From Leifsonia shinshuensis (lineage in GTDB: Bacteria; Actinomycetota; Actinomycetes; Actinomycetales; Microbacteriaceae), in assembly GCF_013410375.1 (NCBI RefSeq), contig NZ_JACCFL010000001.1, forward strand, positions 2,542,001-2,606,000: a stretch of DNA of 64,000 nucleotides. Reading direction: 5' to 3'. This document shows, piece by piece, positions 17,063 to 25,137 of the stretch. The translations under genes and the position numbers were made by a program. The notes under the pieces are model-generated. The model saw only the letters and a list, made by a program, of their open reading frames with translations, did not search any database and was not told the DNA's origin. Every line of letters begins with the position of its first letter. The first letter of the stretch is position 1.

Positions 17063-17112
17063 CGCCCGTGATCGGGCGGACCGGGACGGGCGCGCGGTCC
17101 CCGTCCCTCCGC

Positions 17113-18303
17113 TCAGCCCCGGACCGCGACGGACCGCCGCAGCACGAGCAGCGCCCGGGCGTCGGCGTCCACCTGCGCGAGCGGGATGCGTCCGTCCCGC
17201 ACGGCGGCCACCACGGCGTCGATCAGTGCGTCCGGGTCCTCCGCCCCCTGGATCATCAGCACCATCGTGTTGCCCGCGGCGATCGCCGCCACCGCGTTCG
17301 CCCCCGCGTCCTGGTACTGGGGCAGGCCCGTGTCCTGGAGCATCCGCAGGTCGTCGGTGATGGTCACGCCGTGGAAGCCCACCTCATCGGCCAGGATGCG
17401 ATGCCAGGCCGGCGACAGCGACGCGGGCGCCGCGTCCACTCCGCTGTAGACCAGGTGGCCGAACATGACCACCTCGGCGCCGGCCTGGACGCCGGCCCGG
17501 AACGTCGGCGCGTCCTGCGCGGCCCAGCGGGCGTGGTCGATCGCGGCGGTCGGGACGGTGCGGTGCGAGTCGGCCTCCGTCTCGCCGTGGCCGGGGAAGT
17601 GCTTGAGCGTGCTGAGCACCGACCCCCGCTCGCCCGTCACCGACGCGGCGACCCGCGCGGCCGCGGAGGCCGGGTCCGTGCCGAGGATGCGGTCGGCGAT
17701 GAAGGAGTGCGGGTCGGCGGTGACGTCGGCCACCGTGCCGAAGTTCAGGGTGACGCCGGCCTGCTTCAGCAGGGCGGCGCGCTGGGCGAACGCCTGCTGC
17801 GTCGCCGCAGGCGGCAGCGCGCGCAACGCCTCCGCGCCCGGCCCGGAGTCCCACGGCAACCGCGTGACGTCGCCGCCCTCCTCGTCGATCCCGACCAGCG
17901 CGGGCAGGCCGGGGTCGGACGCACGGGTCGCGGCGGTCTCCGCGGCGAGGGCCTGCGGCGTCGCGGGGATGTTGTCCGACATCAGGATGACGCCGCCGAG
18001 CCCGTACCGGTCCACGAACTGGCGCAGCGCCGCCGGATCCGTCCCGGGCGCGTGCAGCATGAACAGGCTCGCCACCTTCTGGCGGAGCGTCAGGTTCCGC
18101 AGCCGCTCGTCCGCGTAGGCCAGGACAGGATCGGGCGCTGCCGCCGTCGCAGACGGCGCCGGCCGCGTCGCTGACACCGTCGGCCGCGTCGCACCGGCGC
18201 TCGGCTCCAGAGGGTGCGCCGAACCCCCGGCCGCGCACCCGCCCAGCACCGTCGCGAGCACCAGGAGGGCAGCGGCCGTCCTCATCCTTCCGGCGCGGCG
18301 CAT
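17113..18303 (-). CDS. glycoside hydrolase family 3 lipoprotein (NagZ-like)
   Basis: A 396-residue exported lipoprotein; the N-terminal helix ends in the lipobox VLGGC, so Cys near residue 26 is lipidated. A Thr/Pro/Ala linker leads to a GH3 N-terminal domain. Diagnostic elements are GIDEEGGDVTRLP, KHFPGHGETEADSH with the NagZ-type Asp-His dyad, and VTITDDLRML carrying the nucleophile Asp. NagZ-type enzymes remove N-acetylglucosamine from cell-wall fragments; a related beta-hexosaminidase role outside the membrane is likely. The ATG at 18303 is preferred because TACCAT sits exactly six bases upstream (leaderless pattern); ATG 18285 is the alternative. Confidence 0.88.
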   Translation of the reverse strand: MRRAGRMRTAAALLVLATVLGGCAAGGSAHPLEPSAGATRPTVSATRPAPSATAAAPDPVLAYADERLRNLTLRQKVASLFMLHAPGTDPAALRQFVDRYGLGGVILMSDNIPATPQALAAETAATRASDPGLPALVGIDEEGGDVTRLPWDSGPGAEALRALPPAATQQAFAQRAALLKQAGVTLNFGTVADVTADPHSFIADRILGTDPASAAARVAASVTGERGSVLSTLKHFPGHGETEADSHRTVPTAAIDHARWAAQDAPTFRAGVQAGAEVVMFGHLVYSGVDAAPASLSPAWHRILADEVGFHGVTITDDLRMLQDTGLPQYQDAGANAVAAIAAGNTMVLMIQGAEDPDALIDAVVAAVRDGRIPLAQVDADARALLVLRRSVAVRG

Positions 18304-18309
18304 CCCCCG

Positions 18310-18315
18310 ATGGTA
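18310..18315 (-). promoter_or_regulatory. -10-like element of the GH3 gene
   Basis: TACCAT on the minus strand, six bases before the ATG at 18303. The spacing predicts a leaderless transcript. Confidence 0.5.
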
Positions 18316-18431
18316 GCCCGCGGGCCTTGACGGTCCCTCCGAGAGCCGACCGGCAGTGAAGCCCTGTCCGTCAGCTGAGCCCGGCCGGACCGGTTCCCGC
18401 CGCGCCGTCGCCCGCACGACCGCCGCCGCCC

Positions 18432-18437
18432 TACGAT
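18432..18437 (+). promoter_or_regulatory. -10-like element of the UbiA-family gene
   Basis: TACGAT, six bases before the ATG at 18444, predicts a leaderless transcript. Confidence 0.55.
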
Positions 18438-18443
18438 GGCGGG

Positions 18444-19280
18444 ATGGCGTCCAAGCCGATCTCGCTGCTGCTCGCCAGCCACCCCGGGCCCACCGCGGTG
18501 GTCACGGTCGTGGCCGTGGGGCTCGGGATCGGGCTCGGCTACCCGCCCGGGCGGCTCGGCCTCCTCGCGCTCGCGATCCTGCTCGGGCAGCTCTCCATCG
18601 GCTGGTCGAACGACTGGCTCGACGCCGCCCGCGACCGTGCGGTGGCGCGTGCGGACAAACCCGCCGCCCGCGGGGACATCCCGCTCCCCGTCGTGCGCGC
18701 CTCCGCGTTCGTCGCGCTCGCGCTCGCCCTCCTCGTCACCGCGCTGCTCGGGGTCGGGGCGCTGATCGCCCATGCCGTGGCGATCGCCGGAGGCTGGGCC
18801 TACAACCTCGGGCTCAAGACCACCGCCGCGTCCTTCGTGCCGTTCGCCGTCAGCTTCGGACTCCTGCCCGCGATCGCCACCCTCGGTCAGGAGCACCCGG
18901 CCTGGCCGGCGCCGTGGGTCCTCGCGGCCGGCGCCCTGCTCGGCGTCGCCGCGCACGTCACCAACGTGCTGCCCGACCTCGCCGACGACGCCCGCACCGG
19001 CATCCGCGGGCTCCCGCACCGTCTCGGCGCACGTGCCAGCGGCCTCCTCGCCTTCGGCTGCCTCGCCGTCGCGACCGTGCTGATCACGTTCGGTCCCGGC
19101 CTCCCGGTGCGTCCGCTGCTCGTCGCCGGGCTCGTGATCGGGATCGCCGCGGTCGTGGCCGGGGTGGTCCTGCTGCTGCGGCGGAGCCCGACCCGGCTGC
19201 TGATGCAGCTGATCATGACCTGCGCGATCGTCGACGTGGCGATGCTGGCCCTGGCCGGGCAGTCGATCGCGGCCGGCTGA
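18444..19280 (+). CDS. UbiA-family prenyltransferase
   Basis: A 278-residue integral membrane protein of the UbiA superfamily, which attaches isoprenoid chains to aromatic or other acceptors. The first Asp-rich motif reads NDWLDAARDR (near residue 55), fitting NDxxDxxxD, and the second is seen as DLADDARTGI (near 180). About eight to nine membrane helices are visible. The sequence lacks features that would assign it to menaquinone (MenA), heme A or polyketide-type prenylation, and it stands alone, so the acceptor is unknown. The start is fixed by the -10 element six bases upstream. Confidence 0.85.
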   Translation: MASKPISLLLASHPGPTAVVTVVAVGLGIGLGYPPGRLGLLALAILLGQLSIGWSNDWLDAARDRAVARADKPAARGDIPLPVVRASAFVALALALLVTALLGVGALIAHAVAIAGGWAYNLGLKTTAASFVPFAVSFGLLPAIATLGQEHPAWPAPWVLAAGALLGVAAHVTNVLPDLADDARTGIRGLPHRLGARASGLLAFGCLAVATVLITFGPGLPVRPLLVAGLVIGIAAVVAGVVLLLRRSPTRLLMQLIMTCAIVDVAMLALAGQSIAAG

Positions 19281-19309
19281 GCGCCGTCCCGACCGCCTAC
19301 TCCACCGCG

Positions 19310-20698
19310 CTACTCCACCGCGGTCTTGATCGGCTCGGCCGCCGGCTCGTGGTTGCGGATGCCGATCGCCGACACCACGCCGCCGACGATGAGCAGACCG
19401 GCCGTCGCCAGCATGGCGCGGTGCATCCCGTCGACGTCGAGCTTCTGGCCGACGACGATCCCCGCCATCGCGACGGTGAGCAGTCCCGCGATGCGGGCGA
19501 CCGCGTTGTTCACCGCAGACCCGATGCCCGCCTGGCCCGGGTGGATCGAGCCCAGGATCGCGCTGGTGAGCGGCGCGACCGTCATCGAGAGGCCGACGCC
19601 GAACAGCAGCACCGCGGGCAGCAGCTCCAGCCAGTAGTTCACCACCGGCCCGATCATCAGCAGCCAGAGGAAGCCCACCGACGCGACGATCGGCCCGACC
19701 GCCATGAAGAACCGGGGGCCGTACTTACCGGCCAGCCCGCCGAAGTAGCTGGACAGCAGCAGCATGCACAGCGTCGAGGGGATGAACACGAAGCCGGCGA
19801 CGAACGCCGAGAACCCGGCGACCTGCTGCAGGAACAGCGTGACCATCAGCGGCCCGAACGACAGCGCGCCGTAGACGAAGGCGGTCGCGAGGTTGCCCAC
19901 CCAGAAGTTGTGCACGGAGAACAGGCCGAGCGGCAGCATCGGCTGCTTGACCCGCGTCTCGGCGAAGAAGAAAGCCGCCAGTGAGAGCACGCCCACCACG
20001 AACGGGATCCAGACCCGCGGGCTGCCCCAGCCGTAGGCGCCCTGCTCGATGAGCGCGAACACCGTCCCGGCCAGACCGACCGAGCCCAGCACCGCGCCGA
20101 GGATGTCGACGCGGCCGCCCGTCCCCTTGTCGGTGTCGCCGAGGGTCATCATGAGCACGAGCGTCACGGCGATCGGCACGACGTTGATGACGAACACCCA
20201 GCGCCAGGACAGCGCGTCGACGAAGAAGCCGCCGACGACCGGTCCCGCGATCATCGCGATGCCCGTCCACGCCGTCCAGCGACCGATCGCCTTCGCCTGG
20301 GCCGGTCCCTCGAAGCGGGAGATGATGATCGCGAGGGAGGACGGCACCAGCAGCGCGCCCGCCACACCCTGGAGCGCACGGGAGAGCACGAGGAAGACGC
20401 CGGTCGGCGCGAACGCGCACAGCAGCGAGGTGATCGCGAACCCGATCAGCCCGACGTAGAGGATGCGCTTGCGCCCGAACACGTCCGACAGGGACCCGGC
20501 GATCAGGATCAGCGACCCGAGAGTCACCAGGTAGGCGTCCACCACCCACTGCTGCAGGGGCAGGCCGCCGCCGAGCTCCCGGTCGATCGCGGGCAGCGCG
20601 ACGTTGATGACGGCTCCGTCGAGGAACGCCACGAAGCTGGCCAGGATCGCGATGAGAAGGACGCGCAACTGCAGTGACGTCATCTTCTCCGTGGCCAT
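19310..20698 (-). CDS. MFS exporter, DHA2 (drug:H+ antiporter) type
   Basis: A 462-residue major facilitator of the DHA2 family. It begins with a membrane helix containing LDGAVINVALPAIDREL, the family signature, and motif A reads GSLSDVFGRKR (near residue 70). Around 14 hydrophobic segments can be counted. DHA2 members expel drugs, dyes or other amphiphiles; the substrate is not predictable. The ATG at 20696-20698 (MATEKMTSLQL) is chosen because the in-frame extension to 20875 is Arg/Pro-rich and unlike coding sequence. It is divergent from the next gene, and no dedicated regulator gene is adjacent. Confidence 0.88.
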   Translation of the reverse strand: MATEKMTSLQLRVLLIAILASFVAFLDGAVINVALPAIDRELGGGLPLQQWVVDAYLVTLGSLILIAGSLSDVFGRKRILYVGLIGFAITSLLCAFAPTGVFLVLSRALQGVAGALLVPSSLAIIISRFEGPAQAKAIGRWTAWTGIAMIAGPVVGGFFVDALSWRWVFVINVVPIAVTLVLMMTLGDTDKGTGGRVDILGAVLGSVGLAGTVFALIEQGAYGWGSPRVWIPFVVGVLSLAAFFFAETRVKQPMLPLGLFSVHNFWVGNLATAFVYGALSFGPLMVTLFLQQVAGFSAFVAGFVFIPSTLCMLLLSSYFGGLAGKYGPRFFMAVGPIVASVGFLWLLMIGPVVNYWLELLPAVLLFGVGLSMTVAPLTSAILGSIHPGQAGIGSAVNNAVARIAGLLTVAMAGIVVGQKLDVDGMHRAMLATAGLLIVGGVVSAIGIRNHEPAAEPIKTAVE

Positions 20699-20752
20699 GT
20701 GCTCATTCAACGACCCGGCCGCCTCATAGCGCAAGGCGGGAGCGCGCGGGCG

Positions 20753-20758
20753 TACGGT
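20753..20758 (+). promoter_or_regulatory. -10-like element of the 20765 gene
   Basis: TACGGT, six bases before the GTG at 20765. This spacing supports the GTG start and a leaderless mRNA. Confidence 0.55.
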
Positions 20759-20764
20759 TTCCCT

Positions 20765-21391
20765 GTGTCCGAGTTGTCGCACTCCGAGCGATCCTCCGGC
20801 CGTCGGGGACCGAGCCCGACGACGCTCATCCGCGCGGGCTGGATCGGGGTCCTCCTCGTCACGGCCGCCTTCCACGCCATCCGCGGCGCGCCCGCGGACG
20901 CGGCGATCTATCTCGCGGGCGCGGCCGTGCTCACCCTCGACGCGCTCGGCTGGCTGCGCGTCCCGCTCCGGATGCCCGCGGACCGGGACACCCTCTCCCG
21001 CCGCGTCATCGCCGGCACCCTGATCGCCGTCGCCTCGCTCACGCTCGGCGTCACTCCGCTCTACAGTCCGGCGGACACCGCGATCGTGGTGGAGCTCGGC
21101 GTGCTGCTCCTCCCGGTGGCCTGGTCGGACCGCTCCCGCCCGGACGCCGGTCCGCCAGGCGCCGCCGTCCGCCGCGCGGCGATCCTGTGGTCGATCGTCC
21201 TCGTCGCGGGCTGCGTCTGGGAGATCGGCGTGTTCTTCCTCGGCCGCGACCTCACGGGCAGCGAGAACGCCTATCCCGCGCTCTCGGACCTCATCGACCC
21301 GCTGCTGGCCTGGCCGCCCGCCCGCGTGCTCCTCGTGGCCTGCTGGCTGCTCGGCGGCTATGCGCTGCTGCGCCGCGGGAGGGCGTCATGA
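20765..21391 (+). CDS. membrane protein of unknown function
   Basis: A 208-residue integral membrane protein, not recognised. After a short polar N-terminus it shows about six hydrophobic segments, such as AGWIGVLLVTAAFHAI, AAIYLAGAAVLTLDALG, ILWSIVLVAGCVWEIGVFFLG and LLVACWLLGGYALL. The GTG start is chosen from the TACGGT six bases before it. The end of the gene and the beginning of the next lie inside a perfect 18-bp direct duplication (see repeat at 21374). The pair is probably an operon of two small membrane proteins. Confidence 0.7.
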   Translation: MSELSHSERSSGRRGPSPTTLIRAGWIGVLLVTAAFHAIRGAPADAAIYLAGAAVLTLDALGWLRVPLRMPADRDTLSRRVIAGTLIAVASLTLGVTPLYSPADTAIVVELGVLLLPVAWSDRSRPDAGPPGAAVRRAAILWSIVLVAGCVWEIGVFFLGRDLTGSENAYPALSDLIDPLLAWPPARVLLVACWLLGGYALLRRGRAS

Positions 21392-21411
21392 CACGCGGGA
21401 GGGCGTCATGA
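21374..21411 (+). repeat. tandem duplication of a stop/RBS/start junction
   Basis: CGCGGGAGGGCGTCATGA occurs at 21374-21391 and again at 21394-21411, giving a 20-bp period. Each copy carries a GGAGGG ribosome-binding site and an ATGA stop-start overlap. The first ATGA ends the upstream gene; the second supplies the ATG (21408) of the downstream gene. Confidence 0.9.
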
Positions 21412-21614
21412 GGTGGGTCACGATCGGCGGCTTCGTGCTGTGCGGGCTGCTCATCCTCGCTCTCGTCGTCCAGTCGCGGCGTCGGCCCGACCGCATCGCG
21501 CCGCTCGGCAGCCTCCTGGACCGGGTCATGGCGGACCGCGCCGCCCGGGTCACCATCCTGCTGTTCTGGTGGTGGATCGGCTGGCACTTCCTGGTCACGC
21601 CGCCGACCGCGTGA
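21408..21614 (+). CDS. small membrane protein (DUF6186-like)
   Basis: A 68-residue protein with two membrane segments: IGGFVLCGLLILALVVQ (residues 6-22) and a C-terminal VTILLFWWWIGWHFLV, separated by a basic loop with RPDRIAPLGSLLDRVMADR. This layout matches a small actinobacterial family I associate with DUF6186; the assignment is by memory of the pattern and is moderate. The ATG at 21408 has a GGAGGG site within the duplicated 18-bp element. It is co-transcribed with the preceding membrane protein and converges on the LCP-family gene. Confidence 0.65.
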   Translation: MRWVTIGGFVLCGLLILALVVQSRRRPDRIAPLGSLLDRVMADRAARVTILLFWWWIGWHFLVTPPTA

Positions 21615-21632
21615 GGCGCACGCCGCCTGCGC

Positions 21633-22958
21633 TCAGTTGTTGCCCTTGGTGCAGGTCTGCTGCGCGGCCGTCTGGCCGGTGACGCTCTTCGGCAGCTCGA
21701 CGGTGCCGGAGGCGCCGGTCGGGGCCGGCGTTCCCGACGCGCCGACCGGAGGGGCCGTCGTGGCTGCGCCGGTGGGGGTTTGGCTCGGAGCAGGCGCGGG
21801 CGTCGGCGTCGCGGTGGCGTTCGGGTCCTCGGCGGCGCGACCGGTCGTCCCGGTCAGCATGACCGGCTGGTCGTTGACCAGCGCCTGGTTCACCGCCGTC
21901 GACGCCTCCTCGTCCGGCACCACGCGGTTGACGTCGTCCGGGTCGGTCACGGCCGGGTACTGCAGGAAGACCATGTTCTGCAGCCCGGTGTCCTTGAGCG
22001 CGAGCGCGATCTCCACGAGCGTCGTCGGGTTGGTGAGCGTGTCGGACGGCGTGATGTTCTGCACCGCCGCCTTCGCCAGCGCGTACAGCTGCACGGGGTT
22101 GCCCAGGACTCCCCCGCTCACGATCTTGCGCGCCAGCGCGGACAGGAACACCTGCTGGTTGGAGATGCGGCCCAGGTCGCTGCCGTCGCCGACGCCGTGC
22201 CTGCTGCGCAGGAACGAGAGCGCCTCGTCGCCGACCAGCGTGCTCTGGCCGGCCGGGAGGTCGAGCGGCGGGTTGGTGTAGTCGTCCTTCACCTTCGACG
22301 CCAGGCAGACCGTGACCCCGCCCACCGCCGTGGACATCGCGCTCACGCCGTCGAAGTTGATGACGGCGCCGAACGGGATGGTCACACCAGTCAGCTTCTC
22401 GACCGTCAGCACCACGCAGGCGAGGCCCCCGCGCGAGAGCGCCGTGTTGAACATCGCGTACGACGAACCGCTCACCGTGCCCTTGCCGTCCGGGGTCGGG
22501 CAGGTCGGGATGCGCACCATCAGGTCGCGCGGGAAGCTGACGACGACCATGCTCTTGTGGTCCTCGGCGATGTGCAGCAGCATCGTGACGTCGTTGTTGC
22601 CCTCGCCGCTGCTCGCGTCCTGCTCCGCCGCGGAGCTGTAGACGCCGCCGAGGCCGCTGCGGCTGTCGGTCCCGGCCAGCAGGAGGTTGACGCCGCCCGG
22701 CAGGGCCGCGACGTTCGGGATGTCCTGCGGGATGGTGGTGTGGCCGGGCAGGGTGACCAGCGCTACGCCGTGCTTCACGGACCGCGCCACATCCCAGACC
22801 GCGTAGGCGGCGACCGACGCGCCGCTGACCAGCACCACGGCGACGACGGCGGCGAGCAGCTGGAAGACCGCGGTCACCGGCCTCCGTCGCGGCAGGCGCC
22901 CGTGCCGCACCGGCGCGGGCCCGCGCACGCGCAGGCGGCGCGGTGGCTCGTCGGTCAT
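21633..22958 (-). CDS. LytR-CpsA-Psr (LCP) family protein
   Basis: A 441-residue LCP-family protein, expected to transfer undecaprenyl-linked glycopolymers to peptidoglycan at the outer membrane face. An Arg-rich cytosolic N-terminus is followed by one membrane helix (about residues 28-52). The LCP domain shows NLLLAGTDSRSGLG, NNDVTMLLHIAEDHKSMVVVSFPRD and later LSFLRSRHGVGDGSDLGR, with the conserved Asp and Arg residues that hold the lipid pyrophosphate. A C-terminal Pro/Thr/Ala-rich tail of about 75 residues is unusual in length. The ATG is at 22956-22958; TAGGAT on the minus strand at 23000-23005 is a candidate -10. It is divergent from the SipW-type operon, to which it may be functionally related. 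Confidence 0.9.
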   Translation of the reverse strand: MTDEPPRRLRVRGPAPVRHGRLPRRRPVTAVFQLLAAVVAVVLVSGASVAAYAVWDVARSVKHGVALVTLPGHTTIPQDIPNVAALPGGVNLLLAGTDSRSGLGGVYSSAAEQDASSGEGNNDVTMLLHIAEDHKSMVVVSFPRDLMVRIPTCPTPDGKGTVSGSSYAMFNTALSRGGLACVVLTVEKLTGVTIPFGAVINFDGVSAMSTAVGGVTVCLASKVKDDYTNPPLDLPAGQSTLVGDEALSFLRSRHGVGDGSDLGRISNQQVFLSALARKIVSGGVLGNPVQLYALAKAAVQNITPSDTLTNPTTLVEIALALKDTGLQNMVFLQYPAVTDPDDVNRVVPDEEASTAVNQALVNDQPVMLTGTTGRAAEDPNATATPTPAPAPSQTPTGAATTAPPVGASGTPAPTGASGTVELPKSVTGQTAAQQTCTKGNN

Positions 22959-23253
22959 GCGGAATCCCCCGGGAACGTGCGGACAACTGGGCTGCTGGAA
23001 TCCTAGCGACGCGCGCTTTCGGGTGGGGCCGGGGCGCGCGGTCGGTGCGGAAGGTGAAAGGGCGGACGATTCGAGCGCCCGGCGGGGTGAACCCGCCGGG
23101 CACGAGGGCCCGGGCGCGCCCTCCGGCGCCGTGGATTCCCGTGCGAATGGTGCGGATCCGCCCGTCCCGCGGCCGCCGTCCATCCTGGAATACCGGTGCT
23201 ACGTTCACGTCGCCGTCGGCCAGGAGGCCGGCTCCGACCGTGAGGGAAAGGCA
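22959..23253. promoter_or_regulatory. divergent regulatory region between the LCP gene and the SipW-type operon
   Basis: Nearly 300 bases without a gene. It contains a candidate LCP -10 (minus TAGGAT, 23000-23005), a perfect 10-bp inverted repeat at 23077-23101, and a candidate -10 TACGTT for the operon at 23200-23205. A ribosome-binding site GAGGGAAAGG precedes the first operon gene. Confidence 0.5.
23077..23101. repeat. perfect 10-bp inverted repeat upstream of the SipW-type operon
   Basis: GCCCGGCGGG (23077-23086) and CCCGCCGGGC (23092-23101) flank a GTGAA loop. It lies about 100 bases upstream of the likely operon -10, so it acts either as a DNA operator or as a hairpin in a longer leader. 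Confidence 0.7.
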
Positions 23254-23919
23254 ATGATGCAGGAAGCCGCAGCGTCCGAGAGGCGCGGAATGTCCAGGAG
23301 AACCAGAGCGGTGATCGGCCTGGGGGCCGTCGTCGCGATCGCGGCGGGTGTGACCGCTGCCGCCTTCACCGATTTCGCCAACCTCAACCTGGGGACCAAC
23401 GGAATCGGCGCCGACCAGTACAACATCCAGGTCGTCGACACCGACCCCGTCACCGGCGCGCAGATCCCGGGCCAGTGGCAGGAGGCCGACACGCCCGCAG
23501 GCGCGCCGATCGAGATCACCGGCGCGAACACGATCTTCCCCGGCAGCGCGCCGATCTCGGTCGACATCCCGGTTCGGAACGCCTCGGCCACGCTGAGCTC
23601 GACCCTCACGGTCGGGCTCGCGCAGCTCCCCGACACCGCGACGGACATCACGGACCCGGACTACCTGTCCAGCCTGCGGTTCTCCGTCTCGCAGCCCGCG
23701 ACGTCCCTGAGCCCGACGGCGATCAGCGTGACCGATCAGACCTACGCCCAGCTCAGCGCGCTGCAGCTCAACAACCTCGCCGCCGGTGAGGTGTCGGACG
23801 TGACCATCCAGATCCAGCTGCTCAGCCAGGCGCAGTCCGGGGCCACCTTCGACGACAACTCCCTGAACGGGAAGAAGGCGTTCATCCAGGCGCAGTTCAA
23901 CGGCACGTCGACTCCCTGA
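23254..23919 (+). CDS. secreted TasA/camelysin-like subunit with SipW-type signal peptide
   Basis: A 221-residue exported protein, first gene of a seven-gene unit. After a polar N-terminus and twin Arg there is a hydrophobic segment and the junction TAAAFTDFANLNLGTNGIGA (residues 45-64). The A-F-T-D motif directly after the hydrophobic core is the hallmark of proteins cleaved by SipW peptidases, such as TasA and camelysin. The mature part looks all-beta and ends in FNGTSTP, a motif shared with two neighbours. Expected to be a surface or fibre subunit; this is inferred from the leader, the shared ends and the linked peptidase. The start is ATG 23254 (23257 possible). Confidence 0.75.
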   Translation: MMQEAAASERRGMSRRTRAVIGLGAVVAIAAGVTAAAFTDFANLNLGTNGIGADQYNIQVVDTDPVTGAQIPGQWQEADTPAGAPIEITGANTIFPGSAPISVDIPVRNASATLSSTLTVGLAQLPDTATDITDPDYLSSLRFSVSQPATSLSPTAISVTDQTYAQLSALQLNNLAAGEVSDVTIQIQLLSQAQSGATFDDNSLNGKKAFIQAQFNGTSTP

Positions 23920-23923
23920 TCCG

Positions 23924-24511
23924 ATGTCCTCCTCCACCATGCCGGCGCGTCGACGGTGGCGTCGCCCCGTCCTGTCCGCCGCGGGAGTGTGCGTCGCCTC
24001 GGCGATCGCCGTCACCGCCGCGAGCACAGTGAACTGGTCCGACGTCGTCGTCGCGCTCGACGGGAGCACGAACACCTTCGATCTGCAGGTGGCCGGCTCC
24101 GACGTGCCCGGCTGGGAACCGACCGCGGGCGAGTGGCGGCAGGGCCGCCCCGACCCCGTCGTCGTCGCGCTGCCCGCGGCCGTGCTCGAGCCGGGGTCCT
24201 CGGTCCAGGCCAGGGTCGCGGTCCGCAACAGCAGCCCGAGACTGGCCGGATCGATCAGCGTCCACCTGATCGATCCGGCCACCCCGAACGCGCTGTTCCC
24301 CGAACTGCGCTTCACGATCTCCGAGGGAGGCCACGTGTACGCGGCCGCAGCCCCGCCCTCCGGCGTGGCGGACATCCCGCTCACCGGCCCCACCGCGGCG
24401 GGCGCCGACCGGGTGCTCGACGTCGAGGTCAGCCTGCCGGCCGACGCTCCGGCGACGGTGACCGGGGTCGTGACGCCCATCCAGCTCATGTTCACGGGGG
24501 TCAACCTGTGA
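23924..24511 (+). CDS. secreted all-beta protein, SipW-operon member
   Basis: A 195-residue exported protein beginning four bases after the previous stop. An Arg-rich N-terminus and a hydrophobic core lead to TAASTVNWSDVVVALDGSTN, which occupies the place of the AFTD junction but lacks that exact motif, so its leader is a diverged version. The rest is typical of a beta-sandwich: RVAVRNSSPRLAGSISVHLID and LDVEVSLPADAPATVTGVV. The end (IQLMFTGVNL) loosely resembles the FDGTST endings of its neighbours. Its TGA overlaps the GTG start of the next gene. Function unknown; a divergent subunit or adaptor is plausible. Confidence 0.68.
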   Translation: MSSSTMPARRRWRRPVLSAAGVCVASAIAVTAASTVNWSDVVVALDGSTNTFDLQVAGSDVPGWEPTAGEWRQGRPDPVVVALPAAVLEPGSSVQARVAVRNSSPRLAGSISVHLIDPATPNALFPELRFTISEGGHVYAAAAPPSGVADIPLTGPTAAGADRVLDVEVSLPADAPATVTGVVTPIQLMFTGVNL

Positions 24512-25137
24512 GCGGGCGCCGCCGCCTCATCCCCGGCGTCGCGGGCCGCCGGGGTGCGCTCGCCGCGACGGGCCTGCTGGCGGTCAGCGTGGCCCTCGCA
24601 CTGTCGGCCGTCCAGACCACCTCGGCCGCCTTCACCGACCAGTCGGCTCCCGGCCTCGGGACCGGCGGCGCGGTGGGCGGCGGCTACAACATCGCCTTCC
24701 TCGACTCCGGCGGGGCCGTCCAGGAGGGCGACCCCACTCCGTTCGCGCTCGACACCTCCGGGAGCGGGACCATCGCGGTGGACGCGTCGGCCGGCGTCGA
24801 CATGAGGGTCGTCACCACGACCGCCGCCACCGGGCCGGTGCGGCTGACGCTCTACAACGCGTACGCCGGCAGCCGGCCGGCCGATCCCGGGGGCACCGGT
24901 CCCGGCGCCGATCCGTACGACTATGCGCTGTACACGATCTCCGTGGACGGCGCGGTCGTCCAGACCGCGGCGACCGCCGCCGCGATCGACTCGTCGCCGC
25001 CCGTCATCACAGGCTGGACCCAGTCCGTCCCGAAGACGATCCAGGTCCAGGTGTCCCTGCCGCACGCCGTCGGCAACGCGTACGTGTTCAACCGCACCCT
25101 GGTGCTCGGCGTCCGATTCGACGGGAGCACCTCGTGA
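24508..25137 (+). CDS. secreted TasA/camelysin-like protein
   Basis: A 209-residue exported protein. The leader ends QTTSAAFTDQSAPGLGTGG (residues 39-57), again with the A-F-T-D junction typical of SipW substrates. The mature domain is all-beta with Gly/Asp loops (GTGPGADPYDYALYTISVDG), and it ends VLGVRFDGSTS, matching the C-terminal motif of the first and seventh secreted proteins. The GTG start overlaps the previous TGA (GTGA), and its own stop overlaps the next GTG in the same manner, showing tight translational coupling. Likely a second fibre or surface subunit. Confidence 0.72.
   Translation: MSGRRRLIPGVAGRRGALAATGLLAVSVALALSAVQTTSAAFTDQSAPGLGTGGAVGGGYNIAFLDSGGAVQEGDPTPFALDTSGSGTIAVDASAGVDMRVVTTTAATGPVRLTLYNAYAGSRPADPGGTGPGADPYDYALYTISVDGAVVQTAATAAAIDSSPPVITGWTQSVPKTIQVQVSLPHAVGNAYVFNRTLVLGVRFDGSTS

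Noticed and set aside
23924..24511. Calling the second secreted protein a plain SipW substrate like its neighbours
   Set aside because: The AFTD junction is not present in this protein (it reads NWSD at that place), so I describe it only as a diverged operon member.
21595..25065. An 1156-codon minus-strand frame across the LCP gene and the SipW-type operon
   Set aside because: Composition is Arg/Gly/Pro-rich noise, and it overlaps a real LCP frame on the same strand and real secreted proteins on the other.
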